Assembly (NCBI GenBank): GCA_003176075.1
Contig: PSRN01000054.1
Location: 1 to 6,454 of the forward strand
Source: Bdellovibrio sp.
GTDB lineage: Bacteria > Bdellovibrionota > Bdellovibrionia > Bdellovibrionales > Bdellovibrionaceae
DNA: 6,454 nucleotides
Direction: 5' to 3'
Numbering within the stretch: the stretch's first letter is position 1; every line of letters begins with the position of its first letter. The translations under genes were made by a program, and so were the position numbers. Under the pieces are notes generated by a model, which saw only the letters and a program-made list of their open reading frames with translations, ran no database searches and was not told where the DNA came from. Positions 1 through 4,671 of the stretch are shown here, one piece after another.

Positions 1-18
1 AGCATAACCGAAGAGCGG

Positions 19-30
19 AAGGAGTGGGAG
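19..30 (+). promoter_or_regulatory. Ribosome binding site of lon
   Basis: AAGGAG at 19-24 lies 12 bases before the ATG, and GGGAG at 26-30 lies 6 bases before it. Either could serve as Shine-Dalgarno sequence, and both support the ATG at 37. The promoter is outside the window. A TAA at 5-7 in another frame could end an upstream gene, but too little is visible to call one. Confidence 0.55.
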
Positions 31-36
31 AAAGAT

Positions 37-2475
37 ATGGCGATTCCAGAAGGTTTACTTCCTGTTTTACCTCTCCGTAACATGGTTGTTTTCCCGGGTC
101 TCACCCACGTTATCCGAGTGGGGCGAGAAAAATCCATGCATGCCTTAAAAAAGGCTGAGTCCATGGGTTATTGGATTGTGACGGCTCAACAAAAAATCGA
201 CGGCAATGAAATCGCACCCGATAACATCTATCCGGTGGCCACGGTCTGTCGCATTGATTCAATGAAGGGCTCCGAGGAGAGTGGCTATCAGGTCGTGGTT
301 CGCGGGTTTCACCGCGTTCATCTGGACCAGATTTCAGTCGAGCCGCAGCTCAATTTCATTCAAGCCAATGTCACAAAACTTGATGAAGTGGCGGATATGA
401 ACGAAGCCACGCGCAAGTCCCTTCTCGACAGTCTCAAGCAAATGGCGCTGGACGTGCTCAAGCTCGTTCCGGCCAACACCGAGAACTTGGCGGAGTTGAT
501 CAAGGGCGTGGATGATCTTTCTTATCTGACTTCCCTGTGCGGCGGCAATCTCGAGATCGAGGCGCAGGAAAAACAAAAAATTCTCGCCATGAACAGCCTG
601 CGCGACCGCAGCCTTCACCTGTTGAGCTTGATGAAAAAGTTCAAGGAAGGCCTCGAGGTGCAATCTGAAATCAGGGCGAAGCTGAATCAAAAACTGGGAG
701 CACAACAGCGCCAATCCATTCTTCGCGAACATCTGAAAGCCATTCGTGAGGAACTGGGTGAAAAGGACGACGAGTCCTTCGAGGAAAAAATCTTACGGCG
801 CCTGGCCGAAGTCCAAGCGCCCGACGAGATTCGCAAACTCATCGAGGGGGAACTTCGCCGTTTTTCCGAATTGGGGACGCAATCCCCCGAATCCCATATT
901 ATTCGCAATTATGTGGAGCTCCTTTCAAGCCTTCCTTGGGGACGCTCCAGCCCTGAAACGGAAATTGACCTCCAGGAGGCTCGCCGCGTCCTTGACGAGG
1001 ACCACTACGGCCTCGAATCAGTCAAAAAGCGCATCATTCAACAACTTGCGGTAATGAAATTGAAGAAAGATCTGCAAGGGTCCATCCTTCTTTTCGTGGG
1101 ACCTCCAGGGGTCGGCAAGACTTCTCTGGGACAAAGCATTGCCAGGGCCCTCGGTCGCAAATTCGTTCGCGTCAGCGTCGGTGGAGTGCGCGACGACGCG
1201 GAAATACGCGGTCACCGCAGAACTTATATCGGAGCCCTGCCCGGCCGGATTATTCAAGGCCTTAAGCGCGCCGGCGAAAACAATCCCGTCTTCTTGCTCG
1301 ATGAAATCGACAAATTGGCCCGCGGTTTTCACGGCGATCCCGCCGCGGCCCTCTTGGAAGTGCTCGATCCTGAACAGAATCGGAGTTTCCTGGACCACTA
1401 CCTCGACATCGGCTTTGATCTTTCAAAAGTCTTGTTTATTTGCACTGCCAACCAGATCGAATCAATTCCAGGACCTTTGTTGGATCGTATGGAAGTGGTT
1501 GAACTCAGCGGTTACACCATGGCTGAAAAACTTCACATCGCGAAATCTCACCTGATTCCCAAGGTGATGGATTCCCAGGGATTCACGGCGGGTTCGGTGC
1601 AAATTTCCGACGAGGCCCTGAGCCGCATGATTGGCTCTTACACCCGGGAAGCCGGAGTGCGGGAGTTCCAACGGCAAATCACTTCGGTTCTTCGCGGTGT
1701 CAGCGAACAAGTGGTGGACGCCATTGAAAAGAAAACAAGCGTGGGCCGTGAAGACGCCACGGGTGGAGAACTTCCCTTGCGGGTGGAATCCAAGGACTTG
1801 CTCGACCTCTTGGGACCTGAAAAGTTCTTCCAGGAAGTGACGGAGTCGATCAATCCACCTGGCGTGGTGACGGGACTGGCTTGGACTCCCGTGGGCGGCG
1901 ACATTTTGTTTCTCGAGTCAACGGCCATGCCCGGGCGGGGCGAGTTGATCTTGACCGGCCAGTTGGGCGACGTGATGAAAGAATCAGCCAAAATCGCTCT
2001 CAGCTTGATCCGCAGCCATTGGCCCGATTTGGGCTTGAGCCTGGACTTGAAACGGCATGACCTGCACTTGCATGTTCCTGCTGGAGCCATCCCCAAAGAC
2101 GGGCCTTCCGCCGGGGTGGCCATTTTCACATCCATGGTCTCTCTTTTGACCCGACGATCGGTTTCAGCCAAATTGGCAATGACCGGTGAGATCACTTTGC
2201 GCGGAGCCATTACTCCCGTCGGCGGTATCAAAGAAAAGGTGATCGCCGCGCAACGAGCCGGCGTGACGGATGTGATTTTGCCCGAAAAAAACCGCAGGAA
2301 TCTGCAGGAAATACCCAAAGATATTCAATCCCAACTTCGCATCCATTTTGTGAGCCGGGTGGAAGAACTGCTGAAAATTGTCTTTGGTATCGAGATCCAC
2401 GATCTGGGGCCGCAATTGTTGTTGGACGGCTCCAATCACCAGCCCAATTCCGACTCAGGGAAAAGCGAAATTTAA
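37..2475 (+). CDS. lon: ATP-dependent protease Lon (LonA type)
   Basis: Cytoplasmic AAA+ serine protease that unfolds and degrades misfolded and regulatory proteins as a homohexamer. The order is that of LonA: an N-terminal substrate-binding domain opening with LLPVLPLRN (residues 7-15), a helical region, an AAA+ module with Walker A GPPGVGKT (355-362), Walker B VFLLDEID (418-425) and a sensor-1 type TAN segment, then the protease domain. The catalytic Ser is S691 in PKDGPSAG and the catalytic Lys is K734 in GGIKEK; their spacing of 43 equals the S679/K722 pair of E. coli Lon. At 812 residues it is slightly longer than E. coli Lon (784), partly through a polar C-terminal tail. The ATG at 37 puts the PLRN motif at the usual distance from the start. 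The frame is open upstream to the window edge, so a slightly earlier start cannot be excluded. It converges on yceI, and its stop codon lies in a small hairpin. All catalytic residues are present; identity is near certain. Confidence 0.98.
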   Translation: MAIPEGLLPVLPLRNMVVFPGLTHVIRVGREKSMHALKKAESMGYWIVTAQQKIDGNEIAPDNIYPVATVCRIDSMKGSEESGYQVVVRGFHRVHLDQISVEPQLNFIQANVTKLDEVADMNEATRKSLLDSLKQMALDVLKLVPANTENLAELIKGVDDLSYLTSLCGGNLEIEAQEKQKILAMNSLRDRSLHLLSLMKKFKEGLEVQSEIRAKLNQKLGAQQRQSILREHLKAIREELGEKDDESFEEKILRRLAEVQAPDEIRKLIEGELRRFSELGTQSPESHIIRNYVELLSSLPWGRSSPETEIDLQEARRVLDEDHYGLESVKKRIIQQLAVMKLKKDLQGSILLFVGPPGVGKTSLGQSIARALGRKFVRVSVGGVRDDAEIRGHRRTYIGALPGRIIQGLKRAGENNPVFLLDEIDKLARGFHGDPAAALLEVLDPEQNRSFLDHYLDIGFDLSKVLFICTANQIESIPGPLLDRMEVVELSGYTMAEKLHIAKSHLIPKVMDSQGFTAGSVQISDEALSRMIGSYTREAGVREFQRQITSVLRGVSEQVVDAIEKKTSVGREDATGGELPLRVESKDLLDLLGPEKFFQEVTESINPPGVVTGLAWTPVGGDILFLESTAMPGRGELILTGQLGDVMKESAKIALSLIRSHWPDLGLSLDLKRHDLHLHVPAGAIPKDGPSAGVAIFTSMVSLLTRRSVSAKLAMTGEITLRGAITPVGGIKEKVIAAQRAGVTDVILPEKNRRNLQEIPKDIQSQLRIHFVSRVEELLKIVFGIEIHDLGPQLLLDGSNHQPNSDSGKSEI

Positions 2476-2500
2476 GGAATTCCAATTTTAGGAATTCCTT
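2474..2500 (+). repeat. Small hairpin spanning the lon stop codon
   Basis: AAGGAATTCC (2474-2483) and GGAATTCCTT (2491-2500) are perfect reverse complements, giving a 10-bp stem with the 7-base loop AATTTTA. The last two bases of the lon stop codon are the first bases of the stem. The stem is AT-rich and no T-run follows it, so it is not a typical intrinsic terminator. It may protect the 3' end of the lon mRNA or be a remnant of insertion of the neighbouring palindrome, whose outermost three bases it overlaps. Confidence 0.6.
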
Positions 2501-2686
2501 AGAGCCTGTTGGGATGCGGTGCGCGTCGCGAGGGTTTGGATGGGCGGTCGATGGCGAGTCAGGCAAAAACGAAAAGCCGAGTCGTATCCCCTGCGATACG
2601 TCGCAGGTTTTTCGTTTTTGCCTGGCGAAGCCAGCGACCGTCCAGCCGAAGCCGCAGCAGCGCGCCGAATCCCAACAGGCTCTAAG
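2498..2686. repeat. 189-bp imperfect palindromic element (MITE-like)
   Basis: The ends are an 18-bp perfect inverted repeat (2498-2515 against 2669-2686), with core GAGCCTGTTGGGAT at 2502-2515 and its complement at 2669-2682. Each core is bounded by TA (2500-2501 and 2683-2684), as expected for a TA-targeting transposable element. The arms remain recognisably complementary inward with mismatches, then become perfect over 16 bp (2560-2575 against 2609-2624, core GGCAAAAACGAAAA). The centre can form either CGTATC/GATACG (2583-2588/2595-2600) or CCTGCGA/TCGCAGG (2590-2596/2601-2607). No convincing gene lies inside. It fills nearly the whole gap between the convergent lon and yceI genes. A non-autonomous MITE or a large REP/BIME-like repeat are the likely explanations; IS630/Tc1-mariner and some IS5-group elements use TA targets, but the parent family is not identified. 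The structure is certain, the mobility is inferred. Confidence 0.75.
2590..2619 (+). terminator. Putative intrinsic terminator for lon
   Basis: CCTGCGA (2590-2596), loop TACG, and TCGCAGG (2601-2607) form a perfect 7-bp GC-rich stem, followed at once by TTTTTCGTTTTT (2608-2619). This is the layout of a Rho-independent terminator reading rightwards from lon, about 115 bases after its stop. On the opposite strand the same stem is not followed directly by a T-run, so it is less convincing for yceI. It sits in the centre of the palindromic element and competes with the alternative CGTATC/GATACG stem and with the long outer arms. Confidence 0.55.
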
Positions 2687-2689
2687 AGC

Positions 2690-3322
2690 CTATTGTTTGG
2701 CCGCCGAGGCCAAGGTGGCCTTGCCGGCTTCCCCATCAATCTGAATATTGACTTTGTCGGAGACGGCCACACCGCCCTTATCGAGAGTCTTATTCCAATT
2801 GATGCCAAAATCCTTGCGGTTGATTTCACCGCGCAGAGAAAAGCCGTATTTGACCTTCCCTTTGGGATCGGGCTGGGGGCCATTGTACTCAACCACGTCG
2901 AAGGTTACTGGATTTGTCTTGCCACGAATGGTGAGTTTTCCCGTGACTTTGCTGGGCCTGCCGTTCACTTTTTCAACTTTCTCGCTTTTAAAAGTCATAT
3001 TGGGAAAGCTCTTGGCGTCAAAAAAATCAGGAGTCCGGAGATGGTTATCCCGATCCACATCATTGGTGCTGATGGAAGCCACGTCCACTTTGACATCGAC
3101 GTCTGAAAGGTCGTTCTTTGCTTCGTCGAATTGAAACTTTCCTTCCACTTTGGCGAAGCGACCCTTGATGTTTGAAATCATCATGTGCTTAACGGAGAAC
3201 CCGACTTCCGTGTGGGCAGGATCCAGGGCATATTCAGCCGCTCCAGCCAGGGTTCCCATGGAAAACACCGTGGTCATCACCGCAAACTGAATAAACGCGA
3301 AAGATTTCGACAAACTGGGCAT
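2690..3322 (-). CDS. yceI: Secreted YceI-family protein (periplasmic lipid/isoprenoid-binding type)
   Basis: A 210-residue protein with an N-terminal signal peptide: a positive residue (K6), a hydrophobic stretch (about 8-25) and a cleavage region AGAA near residues 26-29. The mature part begins with EYALDPAHTEVGFSVKHMMISNIKG, the hallmark opening of the YceI domain, and continues through the family's beta-rich segments, including TPDFFDAKSFPNMTF, GKLTIRGKTNPVTFDV and a late NRKDFGINWNK segment. Known YceI-fold proteins form a lipocalin-like barrel that binds long isoprenoid or lipid ligands; the exact ligand here cannot be read from sequence. Length matches E. coli YceI (about 190). The ATG at 3322 follows a very strong ribosome binding site. 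The stop (2692-2690) lies four bases from the palindromic element, inside a further degenerate copy of its end sequence. It is divergent from the patatin gene and convergent with lon. The family is certain; the symbol is by family, not proven orthology. Confidence 0.95.
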   Translation of the reverse strand: MPSLSKSFAFIQFAVMTTVFSMGTLAGAAEYALDPAHTEVGFSVKHMMISNIKGRFAKVEGKFQFDEAKNDLSDVDVKVDVASISTNDVDRDNHLRTPDFFDAKSFPNMTFKSEKVEKVNGRPSKVTGKLTIRGKTNPVTFDVVEYNGPQPDPKGKVKYGFSLRGEINRKDFGINWNKTLDKGGVAVSDKVNIQIDGEAGKATLASAAKQ

Positions 3323-3328
3323 AACTTT

Positions 3329-3340
3329 TCCTCCTCCTCA
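3329..3340 (-). promoter_or_regulatory. Strong ribosome binding site of yceI
   Basis: Read on the minus strand, the bases before the yceI ATG are TGAGGAGGAGGA, with the AGGAGG closest to the start 7 bases from it. This is an ideal, repeated Shine-Dalgarno sequence and fixes the start at 3322. The same GAGGAGGAGG string precedes the divergent patatin gene. Confidence 0.85.
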
Positions 3341-3359
3341 TTACGCTGTCTTCTCATTT

Positions 3360-3389
3360 TTGACAGTCATGAATCTTACTGACTTTGAT
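3360..3389 (+). promoter_or_regulatory. Candidate sigma-70-type promoter for the patatin gene
   Basis: TTGACA (3360-3365) is followed after 18 bases by TTTGAT (3384-3389), a 4-of-6 match to TATAAT. It would give a leader of about 80 bases before the ATG at 3479. The match is modest. An alternative is TTGATC (3385-3390) with TTTTAT (3410-3415), spacer 19. On the minus strand, TTGACA (3442-3437) has only poor -10 candidates, such as TGACAT at 3419-3414. Confidence 0.35.
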
Positions 3390-3405
3390 CCACACTCCGT
3401 GGATC
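3387..3405. promoter_or_regulatory. Inner dyad between the arms of the 15-bp repeat
   Basis: GATCCAC (3387-3393) and GTGGATC (3399-3405) are perfect reverse complements around ACTCC. The dyad lies midway between the two outer arms and just after the candidate -10 of the patatin promoter, where a repressor-type operator would be effective. It could also form a small hairpin in the leader RNA. Function is inferred from position only. Confidence 0.4.
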
Positions 3406-3462
3406 GGAATTTTATGTCAAAGCAATAATTCATGACTGTCAACATCTCTTTCCGTCAAAATT

Positions 3463-3472
3463 GAGGAGGAGG
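3463..3472 (+). promoter_or_regulatory. Strong ribosome binding site of the patatin gene
   Basis: GAGGAGGAGG ends 6 bases before the ATG at 3479. It decides the start: an in-frame TTG at 3461 would overlap this site and add six residues (the TTG-initiated Met, then RRRTR) that are simply the translated Shine-Dalgarno sequence and spacer. Confidence 0.85.
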
Positions 3473-3478
3473 ACGCGA

Positions 3479-4603
3479 ATGAAAGCCCTTGTCTTGTCTG
3501 GTGGTGGAGCCCGTGGTGCCTATCAAGTGGGAGTCCTCAAGGCCCTTGCTGAGATCGCCATTGAGTTGAATATCAAGAAACCGTTTTCGATTTATACGGG
3601 GATCAGCGCGGGGGCCATCAATGCGGCTTTCCTCGCGCAAGGCGCTGATGACTTTCCGGCGCGGGTTGAGAAGCTGGTGAAGCTTTGGTCCGGCATTCGC
3701 TCGGATGAAATCTTTCGCAGTGACGTGATGTCTCTTGGCAAGATCGGCTTTCAATGGATGGGAGAACTGTCGCTGGGGGGCTGGATGGGTTCCACCCATG
3801 GCAAGTCCCTGCTGGACACAAGCCCCTTGTACCACCTCATTGAACGCAACATCGATTTTGGCCGTTTGCAGGGCTTGGTCGATCAGGGTGAGCTCGTCGC
3901 CCTGGCGCTGACGGCTCTGAATTACCAGACTTCGGTCACCACCACGTTCGTACACGGAGACCCGAAGCTTCCAGATTGGTCCAGAGCCCGTCGGCGCTCG
4001 CACAAGTCCTTCATTCGGGCGGAACACGTGATGGGTTCCTCCGCCATCCCTTTGCTTTTTCCAGCGGTTGCCATCAATGGCTCATTCTATGGCGACGGTT
4101 GCGTCCGCAACGTCGCTCCCATGAGCCCGGCCATCCACCTTCACGCTGACAATCTTTTTGTCATCGGCGTTCGCCGGACCACTCTCACCGCCGACGACCG
4201 CCGGGCCCAGCACTCCGTCCATCCCCCCAGCGTGGCCCGCGTCGCCAACGTCCTGATGAACGCCGTGCTATTGGATGGAATTGAAACAGATATGGAACGC
4301 CTGGCGAGAGTGAATGGATTCATGCAGCAGATTCCAGAAAATATGCAAGGCTCTCTCACTTTTAAGAAGATCGCCAACACCTGGATTCATCCCAGCGACG
4401 ATATTGGCCTTCTTGCCAGTTCGATGTCGTCGCGACTCCCCCGCCTGATCCGCTATTTGCTCAAAGGTCTAGGCCCCCTGGACGACGCCAGCGAAATCAT
4501 TAGTTATCTCTTGTTCGAAGCCGAATTTTGCCAGAAACTGATAGCAATGGGCTATCGTGACGCATCTAGGCAAGAAACGGAAATTCGTCGCTTTTTGAGC
4601 TGA
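3479..4603 (+). CDS. Patatin-like phospholipase
   Basis: A 374-residue lipid acyl hydrolase of the patatin family, which uses a Ser-Asp catalytic dyad. The oxyanion-hole motif GGGARG lies at residues 8-13 (in LVLSGGGARGAYQVGVLKAL), the nucleophile elbow GISAG at 41-45 puts the catalytic serine at S43, and the Asp is D206 in YGDGCVRN. The DGC form, followed by RN-APMSPAIHL, is one I associate with a bacterial patatin subgroup rather than a defect. The C-terminal part, with LPRLIRYLLKGLG and SYLLFEAEF-LI-MGYRDA, also fits that subgroup. No signal peptide or membrane segment is visible, so the protein is probably cytoplasmic or exported by a route not evident here. Start at ATG 3479 is set by the ribosome binding site. 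It is divergent from yceI and 68 bases upstream of the next gene on the same strand. The substrate cannot be deduced. Confidence 0.93.
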   Translation: MKALVLSGGGARGAYQVGVLKALAEIAIELNIKKPFSIYTGISAGAINAAFLAQGADDFPARVEKLVKLWSGIRSDEIFRSDVMSLGKIGFQWMGELSLGGWMGSTHGKSLLDTSPLYHLIERNIDFGRLQGLVDQGELVALALTALNYQTSVTTTFVHGDPKLPDWSRARRRSHKSFIRAEHVMGSSAIPLLFPAVAINGSFYGDGCVRNVAPMSPAIHLHADNLFVIGVRRTTLTADDRRAQHSVHPPSVARVANVLMNAVLLDGIETDMERLARVNGFMQQIPENMQGSLTFKKIANTWIHPSDDIGLLASSMSSRLPRLIRYLLKGLGPLDDASEIISYLLFEAEFCQKLIAMGYRDASRQETEIRRFLS

Positions 4604-4618
4604 AGGCATTCTCAAAGC

Positions 4619-4629
4619 CGGCACAGTGC
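4619..4629. repeat. Short palindrome-like repeat, copy 1
   Basis: CGGCACAGTGC is the exact reverse complement of GCACTGTGCCG at 6435-6445, so the two copies bracket the 584-residue gene. The core is GGCAC-A-GTGC, almost self-complementary. It may be a small REP-like intergenic repeat; two copies in the window are too few to decide. Confidence 0.35.
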
Positions 4630-4630
4630 A

Positions 4631-4652
4631 CGTGGCGGCTTCGCCGCCCACG
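4631..4652 (+). promoter_or_regulatory. GC-rich hairpin between the patatin gene and the 584-residue gene
   Basis: GGCGGC (4634-4639), loop TTC, and GCCGCC (4643-4648) form a 6-bp GC stem, extended by CGT/ACG (4631-4633/4650-4652) after a one-base bulge (C4649). No T-run follows, so it is a poor intrinsic terminator. It ends five bases before the ribosome binding site of the next gene and could stabilise the upstream mRNA end or modulate translation of the downstream gene. Confidence 0.45.
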
Positions 4653-4657
4653 CTGGT

Positions 4658-4663
4658 GAAAGG
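4658..4663 (+). promoter_or_regulatory. Ribosome binding site deciding the GTG start at 4672
   Basis: GAAAGG ends 8 bases before the GTG at 4672. This start gives the protein an intact first beta-strand, PKIVILTG. The next in-frame ATG at 4714 would remove that strand and has no comparable upstream purine run, so the GTG is preferred. Confidence 0.6.
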
Positions 4664-4671
4664 TTTCAGAA

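Larger units (their letters stand above)
3360..3442. promoter_or_regulatory. 15-bp inverted repeat in the divergent yceI/patatin promoter region
   Basis: TTGACAGTCATGAAT (3360-3374) and ATTCATGACTGTCAA (3428-3442) are perfect reverse complements separated by 53 bases. Each arm begins, in the inward direction, with TTGACA, the consensus -35 hexamer. The left arm therefore points towards the patatin gene and the right arm towards yceI. This fits a shared operator, overlapping divergent promoters, or both. No regulator gene is in the window, so the binding protein is unknown. Confidence 0.6.

Noticed and set aside
1638..2318. 226-residue minus-strand open frame antisense to lon
   Set aside because: It lies wholly within the well-supported protease domain of Lon, and its translation is Ser/Pro/Arg-rich shadow sequence.
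2498..2686. CRISPR array or structured non-coding RNA gene
   Set aside because: There are no regularly spaced direct repeats with spacers. The symmetry is a single palindrome with TA-flanked ends, which fits a MITE-like repeat better than a dedicated RNA gene.
2519..3106. 195-residue plus-strand open frame running through the palindromic element and antisense to yceI
   Set aside because: It starts inside the palindrome, has no sensible ribosome binding site, and most of it is the complement of a clear YceI gene. The peptide shows no family features.
3461..3478. Earlier TTG start for the patatin gene
   Set aside because: The extra codons are the Shine-Dalgarno sequence itself. The ATG at 3479 has ideal spacing and gives the usual family N-terminus MKALVLSGGG.
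3455..4027. 190-residue minus-strand open frame antisense to the patatin gene
   Set aside because: It is the complement of the catalytic region of the patatin gene, with no recognisable domain and no start context.
4094..4102. DGC instead of DGG/DGA at the patatin Asp motif, as a sign of inactivation
   Set aside because: The catalytic Asp (D206) and Gly are present. Cys in the third place, followed by an R-N/Q and SPAIHL context, is a form I recall in related bacterial patatins, so it is likely normal.
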